Source: Microcella alkaliphila (GTDB lineage: Bacteria; Actinomycetota; Actinomycetes; Actinomycetales; Microbacteriaceae). Taken from it: a stretch of DNA of 64,000 nucleotides. Where the stretch lies: the NCBI RefSeq assembly GCF_002355395.1, contig NZ_AP017315.1, positions 1,364,001 to 1,428,000 on the forward strand, given 5' to 3'. The notes under the pieces are model-generated. The model made no database searches. It saw only the letters and a program-made list of their open reading frames with translations, and was not told the origin of the DNA. A program made the translations under genes and the position numbers. This document shows positions 10,163 through 19,963 of this stretch, piece after piece; position 1 is the first letter of the stretch; each line of letters opens with the position of its first letter.

Positions 10163-10600
10163 ATGCTGCCGTATTCGCCATACCCCGCGCAGCGCGCTCG
10201 CCAGATCGCGGCTGACGCGGCCGGCATCCTCGCGGTCGTCGCCGTCGTCATCGTGACCTCGGCGGTGGTCGCGGCGATCCGCGCTGTCGCGGAACTCGGC
10301 CGTCAGTTGGAGGCGGCCGGCGGGTCGATCAGCGAGGGGCTGAGCGCCGCGGGGGAGCGCCTGGGCGGCATCCCGCTGATCGGCGACGCGGTGAGTCGGC
10401 CGTTCGACGCTGCCGCGGGAGCGGGAGACTCGGTCAGCGATGCCGGCGCCGCCGTCATCGACGTGGTCGAGACCGCGGCCGTCATCGCCGGCTGGGTCGT
10501 CGCCCTCAGCCTGCTCACGCTGATCGCCCTCGTATGGGTCTGGCCCCGCGTCAGATTCGTGCTGCGCCGCCTCGGCGTCGCGTCAGACCTCCTGCCCTAA
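10163..10600 (+). CDS. Small two-helix membrane protein, conserved hypothetical
   Basis: The protein has 145 residues. One hydrophobic segment lies near the N-terminus (~22-42, ILAVVAVVIVTSAVVAAI) and another near the C-terminus (~105-127, AAVIAGWVVALSLLTLIALV). Between them is an amphipathic Gly/Ala/Ser-rich stretch. No enzymatic motif is visible. It sits between pdxT (57 bases upstream) and yebC, whose -10 box overlaps this gene's stop codon, so the two are partly separate units. Function unknown. Confidence 0.7.
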   Translation: MLPYSPYPAQRARQIAADAAGILAVVAVVIVTSAVVAAIRAVAELGRQLEAAGGSISEGLSAAGERLGGIPLIGDAVSRPFDAAAGAGDSVSDAGAAVIDVVETAAVIAGWVVALSLLTLIALVWVWPRVRFVLRRLGVASDLLP

Positions 10601-10630
10601 ACTTCTCGGGTACCGCCCCGAGTAGAGGAG
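10598..10630 (+). promoter_or_regulatory. yebC promoter, leader hairpin and SD
   Basis: TAAACT at 10598-10603 is a good -10 overlapping the preceding stop codon. CTCGGG (10605-10610) and CCCGAG (10617-10622) form a 6-bp hairpin, followed by GAGGAG (10625-10630), the SD for ATG 10635. The hairpin could lie at the very 5' end of the mRNA. Confidence 0.45.
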
Positions 10631-10634
10631 CCGC

Positions 10635-11399
10635 ATGTCAGGCCATTCCAAGTGGGCGACGACGAAGCACAAGAAAGCCGTCATCGACGCCCGCCGCGCC
10701 AAGTCGTTCGCCAAGCTGATCAAAAACATCGAGGTTGCCGCGAAGATCGGCGGCCCCGACCCGGCCGGCAACCCGACGCTCGCCGACGCGATCCAGAAGG
10801 CCAAGAAGACCTCGGTTCCGAACGACAACATCGATCGCGCCGTCAAGCGCGGCGCCGGCCTCACGGGCGACGCCGTCGACTACCAGACGATAATGTACGA
10901 GGGTTACGCCCCGGGCGGCGTCGCGATGCTCATCGAGTGTCTGACCGACAACCGAAACCGCGCCGCTGCCGAGGTGCGCACGGCGATGACCCGCAACGGC
11001 GGCACGATGGCCGACCCGGGCAGCGTCGCCTATAACTTCAGCCGCAAGGGCGTCATCGCGATCACGAAGGAGGACGGCGTCACGGAGGACGACATCCTGC
11101 TCGCCGTGCTCGAGGCGGGCGCAGAGGAGGTCGTCGACCAGGGCGGCGGCTTCGAGGTCATCACCGACCCCTCGCAACTGCTGGATGCGCGCAACGCTCT
11201 GAAGGACGCCGGCATCGACTACGACTCGGCCGAGGCCGAGTTCGTGCCCAACATTCAGGTCGAGGCCGACGCCGACACCGCCCGCAAGGTGTTCCGCCTC
11301 GTCGACGCGCTGGAAGACAGCGACGACGTGCAGAACGTCTACACCAACGTGCAGCTGAGCGCTGAGGTGCGCGCCGAGCTCGACGCCGACGACGAATAG
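10635..11399 (+). CDS. yebC: YebC/PmpR-family translation/transcription factor
   Basis: The protein has 254 residues, full length. The family signature [16 protein letters not shown] opens the protein, followed by [14 protein letters not shown] (~60) and [17 protein letters not shown] (~100). Family members bind DNA or act on ribosomes stalled at proline stretches; which applies here cannot be told. A clear GAGGAG SD precedes the ATG. It is 8 bases upstream of ruvC, the near-universal yebC-ruvCAB arrangement. Confidence 0.96.
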   Translation: MSGHSKWATTKHKKAVIDARRAKSFAKLIKNIEVAAKIGGPDPAGNPTLADAIQKAKKTSVPNDNIDRAVKRGAGLTGDAVDYQTIMYEGYAPGGVAMLIECLTDNRNRAAAEVRTAMTRNGGTMADPGSVAYNFSRKGVIAITKEDGVTEDDILLAVLEAGAEEVVDQGGGFEVITDPSQLLDARNALKDAGIDYDSAEAEFVPNIQVEADADTARKVFRLVDALEDSDDVQNVYTNVQLSAEVRAELDADDE

Positions 11400-11407
11400 C
11401 TGAGACG

Positions 11408-12001
11408 GTGGCGCTGCGCGTGCTCGGCGTCGACCCCGGGCTCACCCGGTGCGGTGTCGGCATCGTCGACATCGCGTCCGACCGGCGCGCGACGCTGGTG
11501 GCGGTCGAGGTGATCCGCACTGCGTCCGAGCTGGAGCTCGCCGAGCGCGTGCGGCGCATCCAGCTGGGAGTCGCCGCACTCCTCGACGAACACGCGCCCT
11601 CCGCCGTCGCTCTCGAGCGGGTGTTCGCCCAGCACAACGTGCGCACGGTCATGGGAACTGCCCAGGCCTCCGGCGTAGTGCTCGCCGCCGCCGCCGAGCG
11701 CGGGCTCACCGTCGCCCTGCACACGCCGACCGAGGTGAAGGCAGCGGTCACCGGGCACGGCGGGGCCGACAAGCGGCAGGTCACCGCGATGGTGCAGCGC
11801 ATCCTGCGCCTCGACGCCCCGCCGAAGCCCGCCGACGCCGCCGACGCGCTCGCGCTCGCCATCTGCCACGGCTGGCGGGGGGCGCCGCCCTCGGCGACGG
11901 GCGGTGCGGGCGCGCGCGCGGCCGACGCGGGCCTCACTCCCGCCCAGCGTGCGTGGCGCGACGCGGAGCGCGCCTCCCGCACGCCTAGGCTCGAGAGGTG
12001 A
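11408..12001 (+). CDS. ruvC: Crossover junction endodeoxyribonuclease RuvC
   Basis: RuvC resolves Holliday junctions moved by RuvAB. The protein has 197 residues. The RNase H-like active site is intact: Asp in [11 protein letters not shown] (~7), Glu in [11 protein letters not shown] (~68) and the C-terminal Asp residues in [13 protein letters not shown] (~145). The GTG start lies 8 bases after yebC. The C-terminal ~40 residues are Ala/Gly/Arg-rich and probably disordered. The stop overlaps ruvA by 4 bases. Confidence 0.96.
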   Translation: MALRVLGVDPGLTRCGVGIVDIASDRRATLVAVEVIRTASELELAERVRRIQLGVAALLDEHAPSAVALERVFAQHNVRTVMGTAQASGVVLAAAAERGLTVALHTPTEVKAAVTGHGGADKRQVTAMVQRILRLDAPPKPADAADALALAICHGWRGAPPSATGGAGARAADAGLTPAQRAWRDAERASRTPRLER

Positions 12002-12642
12002 TCGCGAGCATCCAGGGAACCGTCGCCGCCGTGAGCGGCGGCCGTGCCGTCGTCGACGTGCACGGGGTCGGATACGCCGTCGCGATCACCCCGCGCGTCG
12101 CCGCGACCCTGCGGGTCGGCGAGACCGCGAGACTGCACACGGCTCTCATCGTGCGCGAAGACGACATGAGTCTGTACGGCTTCGCCGACGAGCTCGAACT
12201 GGGGCTTTTCGACCTGCTGCGCAGTGTTTCGGGCGTGGGGCCGAAGTCAGCGCTCGGCGTCCTCGGGGCGATGACCCCCGACGAGGCCGCACGCGCCATC
12301 ACCGACGGCGATGACGCACCCTTCCGGAAGGTGAGCGGCATCGGGCCGAAGACGGCCAAGCTCATCGTCGTGTCGCTCTCGGGCCGCATCGCACCGCCCG
12401 GAGCCCCCGCGACCGCCGACACCGCGAATACCCCGACGCTGCCTGCCGGCGACGCTGCGACCCGCACCGGGCTCGCGGCCGCGCTCACCGGCCTCGGCTG
12501 GCCCGAGCGCACGGCGGTGGCGACGGCAACCTCGGTCGTCGCGGCGGCGCGCGCCGACGCGGGCGACGGCGAGCTGCCGGGCCTCCCCGCCCTGCTGCGG
12601 CTCGCGCTCGCCGAGCTCGGCCCGGCAGGGGGCCGCCCGTGA
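11998..12642 (+). CDS. ruvA: Holliday junction branch migration protein RuvA
   Basis: The protein has 214 residues. It forms the tetrameric junction-binding platform for RuvB. The N-terminal OB fold starts [15 protein letters not shown]; two helix-hairpin-helix units follow ([13 protein letters not shown] ~80 and [12 protein letters not shown] ~115). The variable linker (~130-160) is Ala/Thr-rich and the C-terminal domain (~165-210) binds RuvB. It starts with GTG in a 4-base overlap with ruvC and overlaps ruvB by 4. Confidence 0.96.
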   Translation: MIASIQGTVAAVSGGRAVVDVHGVGYAVAITPRVAATLRVGETARLHTALIVREDDMSLYGFADELELGLFDLLRSVSGVGPKSALGVLGAMTPDEAARAITDGDDAPFRKVSGIGPKTAKLIVVSLSGRIAPPGAPATADTANTPTLPAGDAATRTGLAAALTGLGWPERTAVATATSVVAAARADAGDGELPGLPALLRLALAELGPAGGRP

Positions 12643-13661
12643 GCGACGAGATCCTGCAGCCGGAGGCGGCCGCCGACGACCTGGCCTTCGAGGGCGCCCT
12701 CCGCCCCGGGTCGCTGGCCGAGTTCGTCGGCCAGCAGAAGGTGCGCCGCCAACTGCAGCTGCTGCTCGACGCGGCACAGCTGCAGAACCGCGCGCCCGAT
12801 CACATCCTGCTCGCCGGTCCTCCCGGGCTCGGCAAGACGACGCTCGCGATGATCGTCGCGCACGAGGGCGAGCGGCCGCTGCGCATGACGAGCGGACCGG
12901 CAATCCAGCACGCGGGTGACCTCGCCGCCGTGCTGTCGTCACTCGTGCCCGGTGAGGTGCTGTTCATCGACGAGATCCACCGGATGGCGCGCAGCGCCGA
13001 AGAGATGCTGTACCTCGCGATGGAAGACTTTCGCGTCGACATCATGGTCGGAAAGGGAGCCGGCGCCACGAGCATCCCGCTCGAACTGGCCCCGTTCACG
13101 CTCGTCGGGGCCACCACGCGCGCGGGGCTGCTGCCGAACCCGTTGCGCGACCGCTTCGGCTTCACCGCGCACCTCGAGTTCTACGAAACCGACGAGCTTC
13201 ACCAGGTCATCGAGCGCGCATCGCGCCTCATCGGCCTCGAGATCGACACGGATGCTCTGCGCGAGATCGCAGGACGCTCCCGCGGAACGCCGCGCATCGC
13301 CAACCGGTTGTTGCGTCGGGTCCGCGACTACGCCCTCGTGCACGGGGGAGCGGCGGATCACGCCGCCGTCTCGGCCGCGCTCGAGCTGTACGACGTCGAT
13401 GAGCACGGGCTCGATCGTCTGGATCGCGCCGTCTTGTCGGCCATCGTCGAGCGCTTTGACGGGGGACCAGTGGGGTTGTCCACGCTCGCTGTCACCGTGG
13501 GAGAGGAGGCCGAGACGATCGAGTCGGTCGTCGAACCCTTCCTCGTGCGCTCCGGCCTCGTGACGCGCACGCCCCGGGGGCGCGTCGCCACCGCGCAGGG
13601 CTGGCGGCACCTGGGGCGCCGGGAGCCTGCGCCCGAGCCGCGCCTCATCGATGACCTATAG
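12639..13661 (+). CDS. ruvB: Holliday junction branch migration DNA helicase RuvB
   Basis: This 340-residue AAA+ motor drives branch migration. Walker [14 protein letters not shown] (~63), Walker [10 protein letters not shown] (~110), sensor [18 protein letters not shown] (~160) and the C-terminal winged helix (RTPRGRVAT, ~315) are all intact. The N-terminus contains the usual [20 protein letters not shown] start overlaps ruvA by 4 bases. The stop codon overlaps a TATAGT box likely used for yajC. Confidence 0.97.
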   Translation: MSDEILQPEAAADDLAFEGALRPGSLAEFVGQQKVRRQLQLLLDAAQLQNRAPDHILLAGPPGLGKTTLAMIVAHEGERPLRMTSGPAIQHAGDLAAVLSSLVPGEVLFIDEIHRMARSAEEMLYLAMEDFRVDIMVGKGAGATSIPLELAPFTLVGATTRAGLLPNPLRDRFGFTAHLEFYETDELHQVIERASRLIGLEIDTDALREIAGRSRGTPRIANRLLRRVRDYALVHGGAADHAAVSAALELYDVDEHGLDRLDRAVLSAIVERFDGGPVGLSTLAVTVGEEAETIESVVEPFLVRSGLVTRTPRGRVATAQGWRHLGRREPAPEPRLIDDL

Positions 13662-13725
13662 TTGACGGCAGGCCGCCGCGGGGCTCTGCTCCGCCGTGCG
13701 TGCCGTCCCCTTCCCCCTCGAAAGG
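13657..13725 (+). promoter_or_regulatory. yajC promoter -10 and SD
   Basis: TATAGT at 13657-13662 overlaps the ruvB stop, and GAAAGG at 13720-13725 lies 5 bases before ATG 13731. Together they support a separate start of transcription for yajC-secDF with a ~60-nt leader, and support ATG 13731 over the upstream in-frame start at 13662. Confidence 0.45.
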
Positions 13726-13730
13726 TCGTC

Positions 13731-14099
13731 ATGGATCCGTTGACCATTGTGATGCTGGGCGTACTCGGCATGCTCATCTTTTTCATGGTGCGCAATTCGC
13801 GCAAGCGCCGCGCCGACATGGAGAACCTCCAGCAGAAGATGGTGCCCGGCGCCGAGGTCATGACGAACTTCGGGCTCTTCGGAACGCTCGTCGAGCTCGA
13901 CGAAGAAGAGAACATCGCGACGATCGAGGTGTCGCCGGGCAGCACCATTCGCGTGCACCGGCAGACGCTTGCCCGGGTCATCGAAGACGACGAGCCCGTG
14001 GAAGACCCGGCCGACGACGCTCCCGTCATCGACGAGGCCGGGCCGCGCCTCAACGAGTCGAGCGTCGACCCGACCGAGCGCAAGAAGACCGACGACTAA
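13731..14099 (+). CDS. yajC: Preprotein translocase accessory subunit YajC
   Basis: The protein has 122 residues. A single N-terminal membrane helix (MDPLTIVMLGVLGMLIFFMV) is followed by the YajC signature (RKRRADMENLQQKMVPGAEV, then MTNFGLFGTL) and an acidic C-terminal tail. YajC binds SecDF next to SecYEG. The start was placed at ATG 13731 because of the GAAAGG SD and the conserved N-terminus. secD follows after 75 bases. Confidence 0.93.
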   Translation: MDPLTIVMLGVLGMLIFFMVRNSRKRRADMENLQQKMVPGAEVMTNFGLFGTLVELDEEENIATIEVSPGSTIRVHRQTLARVIEDDEPVEDPADDAPVIDEAGPRLNESSVDPTERKKTDD

Positions 14100-14174
14100 C
14101 GCTGCGCAACGACGCGCACCCGGGCGGCGGGACGACCATCCCGCTCCACCACCCCCGAGAAATGAGTAACCTCC

Positions 14175-15992
14175 GTGGCTAGATCGACACCCGAGCGTAA
14201 AGCCCTGCGCTCCCTCGTGTGGCTGCTCGTCATCATCATCGGCCTCGTGTCGGCGAATGCGGCGAGCGTTGCCCTCAACGAGGGGGACTGGACCCCGAGG
14301 CTCGCCCTCGACCTGCAGGGTGGCACGCAGCTGATCCTCGAACCGCAGATCGAGGAGGGCGCGGATGTCTCGCAGGAGCAGCTCGACCAGGCCGTGGCGA
14401 TCATCCGCCAGCGCGTTGACGCCGGCGGCGTGAGCGAGGCCGAGATCAACACGCAGGGTGGACGCAACATCGTCGTGTCGATTCCGGGCACGCCCGACCA
14501 GGCGACGATCGACCGCATCCAGTCCGCGGCGAAGCTCGAGTTCCGTCCCGTGCTCGCGGCGGACGCAGCGTCGAACTCCACGATTGGCGGCACCGACGAG
14601 GACGCCACGGAGGACGGCGGCACGGACGAGGGCGCCACCGACGACGGGGCAACCGAGAACGGCACGGAGGATGGCGCCGCCGGCGACGGCGCCGCGACCG
14701 ACGATGCGGCCGCGGAGGACGGGGCCGCAACCGACGAGACGGATGCCCCCGAGGCCCCGCCCGTCGCGCCGACCGACGCCAGCGACCTCGCGTGGATTAC
14801 CCCGGAGGTGCGTGAGCTCTTCGACACCGTCGACTGCATGGCCCTCGACGAGCTCGGCACGAACGTCGCGCCCGTCGACGAGCCGCTCGTCACCTGCGAC
14901 GTGGACGGCATCGTCAAGTACATCCTGGGGCCCGTCGAGGTCGAGGGTGCGAGCATCGTCGACGCCCGCGCCGGCCTCATCGCCTCGCAGACCGGCGTCA
15001 CCACGACCGAGTGGGGCGTCAACATTGAGTTCGACGCGGTCGGCACGCAGCAGTTCCGCACCGTCACCGAACGCTTGATCACGTTCCAGGGCATCCAGAA
15101 CCAGTTCGCCATCGTGCTGGATGGCTCGGTCATCAGCGCCCCGCGCACCCTGGCCGCCATTACCAACGGTCAGCCGCAGATCTCGGGGTCGTTCACCCAG
15201 GAGACCGCGCAGGTGCTCGCCGACCAGCTGCGCTTCGGAGCGCTGCCGATCGGCTTCGAACTGCTGAGCCAAGAGAACATCTCGGCGACACTCGGTATCT
15301 CACAGCTCGAGAGCGGCATCATCGCCGGCGTCATCGGCCTCTTGCTCGTCATGGGGTACGCGCTGTTCCAGTACCGCGCCCTCGGCGGGGTCATCATCGC
15401 GAGCCTCATGGTGGCCGCCGTGCTGTCGTACTTCGTGATCCTGTACCTGTCGAACCAGCAGGGGTACCGCCTGTCGCTGGCGGGCGTCGCCGGTCTGATC
15501 ATCTCGATCGGTGTCATCGCCGACGGCTTCATCGTCTACTTCGAGCGCGTGCGTGATGAGTTGCGCGATGGCCGCTCTCTGCCGAACGCCGTCGAGGCGG
15601 GTTGGTCGCGCGCATTCCGCACGATTCTGATCTCGAACGTGGTGAGCTTCATCGGCGCGGTCGTGCTCTACGTGCTCGCGGTTGGCAACGTGCGCGGCTT
15701 CGCCTTCACGCTCGGCATCATGACGCTCGTCAACATCGTCATCGTGACCCTCATGACCTACCCGATGCTGCGACTGATCGCGCGCACCGAGTTCTTCGCG
15801 AGCGGTAACCCTCTGTCGGGCCTCGACCCGAAGGCCCTCGGCGCCGTTTATCGTGGCCGCGCGCAGTTCCGCGCGCCCGTCGCGACGCCGAAGAAGAACA
15901 CGGGCAGCTCGCGCGAGGCGCAGCGTCGACAGACGATCGCCGAGCGCAAGGCCGCTGAGGCTGAGATGGCCGGAAAGAAGGACGCCCGATGA
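14175..15992 (+). CDS. secD: Protein translocase subunit SecD
   Basis: SecD uses the proton gradient to help pull proteins out of SecYEG. The protein has 605 residues. It shows a first membrane helix (~14-34), the LALDLQGGTQL motif (~45), the periplasmic P1 domain, and a C-terminal block of five helices (from ~375) with LAGVAGLIISIGVIADG, the conserved transport motif. Residues ~131-204 are an acidic insertion built from Asp/Glu/Thr/Gly/Ala repeats, probably unstructured and extracytoplasmic, as in other actinobacterial SecD. GTG start; a 4-base overlap with secF ties the pair. Confidence 0.96.
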   Translation: MARSTPERKALRSLVWLLVIIIGLVSANAASVALNEGDWTPRLALDLQGGTQLILEPQIEEGADVSQEQLDQAVAIIRQRVDAGGVSEAEINTQGGRNIVVSIPGTPDQATIDRIQSAAKLEFRPVLAADAASNSTIGGTDEDATEDGGTDEGATDDGATENGTEDGAAGDGAATDDAAAEDGAATDETDAPEAPPVAPTDASDLAWITPEVRELFDTVDCMALDELGTNVAPVDEPLVTCDVDGIVKYILGPVEVEGASIVDARAGLIASQTGVTTTEWGVNIEFDAVGTQQFRTVTERLITFQGIQNQFAIVLDGSVISAPRTLAAITNGQPQISGSFTQETAQVLADQLRFGALPIGFELLSQENISATLGISQLESGIIAGVIGLLLVMGYALFQYRALGGVIIASLMVAAVLSYFVILYLSNQQGYRLSLAGVAGLIISIGVIADGFIVYFERVRDELRDGRSLPNAVEAGWSRAFRTILISNVVSFIGAVVLYVLAVGNVRGFAFTLGIMTLVNIVIVTLMTYPMLRLIARTEFFASGNPLSGLDPKALGAVYRGRAQFRAPVATPKKNTGSSREAQRRQTIAERKAAEAEMAGKKDAR

Positions 15993-16999
15993 GCATGCTC
16001 ACCCGCCTCGGCAATGGCCTGTACACCGGCGACAAGTCAATCGACTTCATCGGCCGCCGCCGCACGTGGTACCTGATCGCCGCCGTTCTCCTGCTGATCG
16101 CGATCGGTGCCACGGCCCTGCGCGGTGGCTTCGTCTTCGGCATCGAGTTCCGCGGCGGCTCGGAGTTCCGCGTCTCGCAGGCGTCCCTCGTCGTGGAGGA
16201 CCCGTCGGGGGCGACCCAGCTCGCCACCGACGTCGTGAACACCACGGTCGTCGGCGGAAACCCCCGCGTGTCGACGGTCGGCACCGACTCGGTGCGCGTG
16301 CAGACCGACCAGCTCACGCAGGAAGACACGAACCTGCTGCGAGCGGAGCTCGCCGACGCCTTCGAGGTGCCGGTGGAACAGGTCACCTCGTCGTTCATCG
16401 GCGCGACCTGGGGTCAAGACATCACGCGCCAGGCGATCATCGCGCTGATTGTCTTCCTGCTCTTCGTCAGCGTGGTGATGACGCTGTACTTCAGAACCTG
16501 GAAGATGGTCATCGCGGCCTTCGTCGCCCTGGTGCACGACGTCGTCTTGACGGCGGGCCTGTACGGCGCTCTCGGCTTCGAGATCACGCCGGCCGCCGTG
16601 ATCGGGTTCTTGACGATCCTGTCGTACTCGCTCTACGACACCGTCGTCGTGTTCGACAAGGTTCGCGAGAACACGAGTGAGGACGGCGTCGAATCACGTC
16701 GCACCTTCGCGCAGTCGGTCAACCTGGCGGTGAATCAGACCGTCGTTCGGTCGATCAACACGTCTGTCGTCGCGGTGCTGCCGACGGCTGCGATTCTCTT
16801 CATCGGCTCGCTGATCCTCGGCGCCGGCACCCTGCGAGACATCGCTCTCGCGCTCTTCGTCGGCACGATCGTCGGAACGTATTCGTCGATCTTCATCGCG
16901 GCGCCGCTGTATGTGCACCTGCGCGAGAATGAGCCCGAGGTCAAGAAGCAGGGCGCCCGCAAGAAGGCGCCGCGGCCGGAGTCGGGTGCGGTCCGCTAG
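15989..16999 (+). CDS. secF: Protein translocase subunit SecF
   Basis: The protein has 336 residues. A first membrane helix (~28-48) is followed by [13 protein letters not shown] (~50), a periplasmic domain, and five C-terminal helices with [22 protein letters not shown] (quoted in part: [14 protein letters not shown], ~210). Together with SecD it forms the proton-driven translocation motor. The C-terminus is Lys/Arg-rich and cytoplasmic. ATG overlaps the secD stop by 4 bases. Confidence 0.96.
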   Translation: MSMLTRLGNGLYTGDKSIDFIGRRRTWYLIAAVLLLIAIGATALRGGFVFGIEFRGGSEFRVSQASLVVEDPSGATQLATDVVNTTVVGGNPRVSTVGTDSVRVQTDQLTQEDTNLLRAELADAFEVPVEQVTSSFIGATWGQDITRQAIIALIVFLLFVSVVMTLYFRTWKMVIAAFVALVHDVVLTAGLYGALGFEITPAAVIGFLTILSYSLYDTVVVFDKVRENTSEDGVESRRTFAQSVNLAVNQTVVRSINTSVVAVLPTAAILFIGSLILGAGTLRDIALALFVGTIVGTYSSIFIAAPLYVHLRENEPEVKKQGARKKAPRPESGAVR

Positions 17000-17015
17000 C
17001 CACAGCCGCACCTCG

Positions 17016-17033
17016 TAGACTGCCCTCGGAGGG
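17016..17033 (+). promoter_or_regulatory. rel promoter -10 and SD
   Basis: TAGACT at 17016-17021 and GGAGGG at 17028-17033 lie directly upstream of ATG 17038, indicating that rel has its own promoter within the 38-bp secF-rel spacer. Confidence 0.45.
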
Positions 17034-17037
17034 TGCG

Positions 17038-19296
17038 ATGACAGAGCTGACGCAGACGCCAGTGCCATTGCGCTCGCTCCTGCCGCGCCTGTTTTCGCGT
17101 GCCCAGCCCACCGGAGCGCTCGAAACGCTGTACCGCACGGTGCGGGCGCAGCATCCGAAGGCTGACATTCCCTTTCTCGAGCGCGCGTACCGCGTGGCAG
17201 AGAATGCGCACGAGGGCCAGACGCGTAAGAGCGGCGAGCCGTACATCACGCACCCGCTCGCGGTCGCACAGATTCTCGCCGAGCTCGGCCTCGGGGTGAA
17301 GACGCTCGCGGCAGCCCTCCTGCACGACACCGTCGAGGACACCGACTACACGCTCGACCAGCTGCGCGTCGAGTTCGGCGACGAGGTCGCGATGCTCGTT
17401 GACGGGGTGACCAAGCTCGACAAGGTGAAGTACGGCGACTCGGCACAGGCCGAGACGGTGCGCAAGATGATTGTCGCCATGTCGAAAGACATCCGCGTGC
17501 TCGTCATCAAGCTGGCCGACCGGCTGCACAACGCCCGCACCTGGGGCTTCGTCGAGGGCTCGTCCGCAAAGCGCAAGGCGCAAGAAACTCTCGAGATCTA
17601 CACCCCCCTCGCCCACCGGCTGGGAATCCAGACCATCAAGTGGGAGCTCGAAGACCTCTCGTTCGCCGTGCTCCACCCGAAGCTCTACGTCGAGATCGAA
17701 AGCCTCGTCAAGAACCGCACGCCCGAACGGGAGAAGTTCGTGCAGCAGGTCATCGACGAGGTCAACGGTGACCTCCGTCAGGCGAAAATCAAGGCGCAGG
17801 TCGCCGGGCGGCCGAAGCAGTACTACTCGATCTACCAGAAGATGGTGCACCGAGGCCGCGACTTCGATGACATCTACGACCTCACCGGCGTGCGCATCCT
17901 CGTGAGTTCGATTCGCGACTGCTACGCCGCGCTCGGCGCGGTGCACGCGCGCTGGAGCCCGATGCCAGGGCGCTTCAAGGACTACATCGCGACGCCGAAG
18001 TTCAACCTGTACCAGTCGCTGCACACAACGGTCTTCGGCCCGGGCGGGCGACCGGTCGAGCTGCAGATTCGCACGCACGAGATGCATCAGCGCGCCGAGT
18101 TCGGTGTCGCCGCGCACTGGGCATACAAGGAGCGCATGGCCTCCGGCGGCTCGAAGGCCGAGGGCAGCGCTGCGCTCGGCCACGACACCGACATGGCGTG
18201 GCTGAAGCACATCTCCGACTGGCAGGCCGAGACGGCCGACCCGAGCGAGTTCCTCGACACGCTGCGCTACGAGATCGGCGCGAAAGAGGTCTACGTCTTC
18301 ACCCCGCAGGGCAAGGTCATCGGCCTTCCCTCCGGCGCGACCCCCGTCGATTTCGCCTATGCCGTGCACACCGAGATCGGCCACCGCACCATGGGGGCCA
18401 AGGTTAATGGCCGCCTCGTGCCGCTCGATTCGACGCTCTCGAGTGGAGACACGGTCGAAGTCTTTACGTCGAAGAACCCCGACGCCGGCCCGAGCCATGA
18501 CTGGCTGAACTTCGTGACGTCCACGCGAGCCAAGTCAAAGATTCGACAGTGGTTCACCAAGGAGCGCCGCGACGAGGCGATCGAGCAGGGCAAGGACGCG
18601 ATCGCCCGCGCGATGCGCAAACAAAACCTTCCGCTGCAGCGAATGATGTCGCAGGACTCGATCGCGCAGGCTGCGGCGACGCTCCGCTACGAAACGGTGG
18701 ATGCTCTCTATGCGGCGGTCGGCGAAGGTCACGTCTCCACGCAGTCGGTCATTGAGAAGATCCTGTCGACGCTGCACGTCGAGGCGGAATCCGATGACGA
18801 GCCGTTCACGCTGCCGAACCGGGCGCGCACGCCGGTTCGCACGAGCGATTCCGGAATCCTCGTCCGCGGCGCTCCGGACATCCTCGTCAAGCTTGCGAAG
18901 TGCTGCACGCCCGTGCCGGGCGACGCGATCGTGGGCTTCATCACGCGCGGCCAGGGCGTGAGCGTGCACCGCGGCGACTGCACCAATGTTCAGAGTCTGT
19001 TGGCCGAGCCCGACCGCATGATCGAGGTGGAGTGGGCGCCCACGACCAAGAGCGTCTTCCTCGTGCAGATCCAGGTCGAGGCGCTGGACCGCAGCGGGCT
19101 CTTGTCGGATGTCACGCGTGTGCTGTCCGAGCACCACGTCAACATCTTGTCGGCGAGCGTCAACACGTCACGCGACCGCCTGGCCATCTCGAAGTTCGTT
19201 TTCGAGATGGGCGACGTCACGCACCTCGACCGCGTTTTGAACGCCGTGCGCCGGATCGACGCGGTGTACGACGTGTACCGCGTCAGCAACGGCTAG
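17038..19296 (+). CDS. rel: Bifunctional (p)ppGpp synthetase/hydrolase Rel
   Basis: The protein has 752 residues and controls the stringent response. The HD hydrolase domain is intact ([10 protein letters not shown], then [10 protein letters not shown], ~95), followed by the synthetase domain ([11 protein letters not shown] and [12 protein letters not shown], ~280), the TGS domain ([19 protein letters not shown], ~420), a zinc-finger/helical region with KCCTPVPGD (~620) and an ACT domain at the C-terminus. Because both catalytic domains are complete, it should make and degrade ppGpp. The last ~43 codons overlap the minus-strand AbiEi-like gene. Confidence 0.97.
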   Translation: MTELTQTPVPLRSLLPRLFSRAQPTGALETLYRTVRAQHPKADIPFLERAYRVAENAHEGQTRKSGEPYITHPLAVAQILAELGLGVKTLAAALLHDTVEDTDYTLDQLRVEFGDEVAMLVDGVTKLDKVKYGDSAQAETVRKMIVAMSKDIRVLVIKLADRLHNARTWGFVEGSSAKRKAQETLEIYTPLAHRLGIQTIKWELEDLSFAVLHPKLYVEIESLVKNRTPEREKFVQQVIDEVNGDLRQAKIKAQVAGRPKQYYSIYQKMVHRGRDFDDIYDLTGVRILVSSIRDCYAALGAVHARWSPMPGRFKDYIATPKFNLYQSLHTTVFGPGGRPVELQIRTHEMHQRAEFGVAAHWAYKERMASGGSKAEGSAALGHDTDMAWLKHISDWQAETADPSEFLDTLRYEIGAKEVYVFTPQGKVIGLPSGATPVDFAYAVHTEIGHRTMGAKVNGRLVPLDSTLSSGDTVEVFTSKNPDAGPSHDWLNFVTSTRAKSKIRQWFTKERRDEAIEQGKDAIARAMRKQNLPLQRMMSQDSIAQAAATLRYETVDALYAAVGEGHVSTQSVIEKILSTLHVEAESDDEPFTLPNRARTPVRTSDSGILVRGAPDILVKLAKCCTPVPGDAIVGFITRGQGVSVHRGDCTNVQSLLAEPDRMIEVEWAPTTKSVFLVQIQVEALDRSGLLSDVTRVLSEHHVNILSASVNTSRDRLAISKFVFEMGDVTHLDRVLNAVRRIDAVYDVYRVSNG

Positions 19297-19851
19297 CAGG
19301 CGTTGCCTTGCCCGCGCGGTGTACGGCGCGCGGCGGGCCGCAGTGAGCGCCTCCAGCACCGCGTCGGCACCGAGCCCGGACAGCTCGATCATTCGGTGCA
19401 AGTCCGCGAGCGGACACTCGTCGTCGTTGGCTCGGGCGAGGTCGAGAAGCGTGCGCACCGGGGTCGTGACGAGGACACCGCCGACGAGCTGCAGGTCATC
19501 GGCGTCGATGACGAGCTCGCGCGCCCCCGTGCGCATGCGCGTCCCCGACGGGACACGCGACCCGATCGACGCGGCGAGTGAGGGCGTGGCTGGCTCGGCG
19601 CACCAGCCGTAGACCCACGCCGCGCTTCGTCGCTGCACGAACAGGCGTGACTCCCGGCGCACAGCGCTCATGGAGCGGGCGCGATCCGCGGCGCCGACGG
19701 GCACATCGATCGGCAGGAAAGCATCCCCGACGCGGGTGAGCTCTCCGTCGAGTTCGGCGGCGCGTAGTTCAGTGGGGGACAGGGTTACGGTACGGACGGC
19801 AGACATGCGCCGCAGTGTGTGGGGCCGCGTGCGAAGCGCCGCCCCGATCAT
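19168..19851 (-). CDS. AbiEi-like antitoxin-family protein (orphan)
   Basis: The protein has 227 residues. The middle part (~100-165; [19 protein letters not shown], then [10 protein letters not shown]) resembles the conserved core of actinobacterial AbiEi/type IV antitoxin-like proteins, which are common as lone genes. No AbiEii nucleotidyltransferase toxin is adjacent, so a toxin-antitoxin role is doubtful. TATCCT (minus strand, 19861-19866) lies 9 bases from ATG 19851, supporting a leaderless start there rather than ATG 19806. The last ~42 residues are read antisense through the end of rel and are unlikely to be conserved. The IS element begins 60 bases upstream of the start. Confidence 0.55.
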   Translation of the reverse strand: MIGAALRTRPHTLRRMSAVRTVTLSPTELRAAELDGELTRVGDAFLPIDVPVGAADRARSMSAVRRESRLFVQRRSAAWVYGWCAEPATPSLAASIGSRVPSGTRMRTGARELVIDADDLQLVGGVLVTTPVRTLLDLARANDDECPLADLHRMIELSGLGADAVLEALTAARRAPYTARARQRLLAVADAVHVVHRVDPAHGVQNAVEVRDVAHLENELRDGQAVA

Positions 19852-19928
19852 CCCGAACGGAGGATAACCGCGTGCAACCCCGCGCTGGGGATAACCCCGC
19901 GCCTGCCTAGTAGTACTTGGTTAGGTCC

Positions 19929-19957
19929 TTGTTAATGGTCGTGGTGACTGTTAACCT
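19929..19957 (+). promoter_or_regulatory. Transposase promoter inside the IS left end
   Basis: TTGTTA (19929-19934), a 17-bp spacer and TAACCT (19952-19957) form a well-spaced promoter; the GTG start at 19964 is 6 bases past the -10, so the transposase mRNA is probably leaderless. Confidence 0.55.
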
Positions 19958-19963
19958 CGCGGC

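Noticed and set aside
14565..14786. Frameshift within the SecD low-complexity stretch
   Set aside because: The frame stays open and both flanks are normal SecD sequence in the same frame.
19168..19851. Functional type IV toxin-antitoxin pair
   Set aside because: Only the AbiEi-like half is present; the neighbours are rel and an IS, with no AbiEii toxin.
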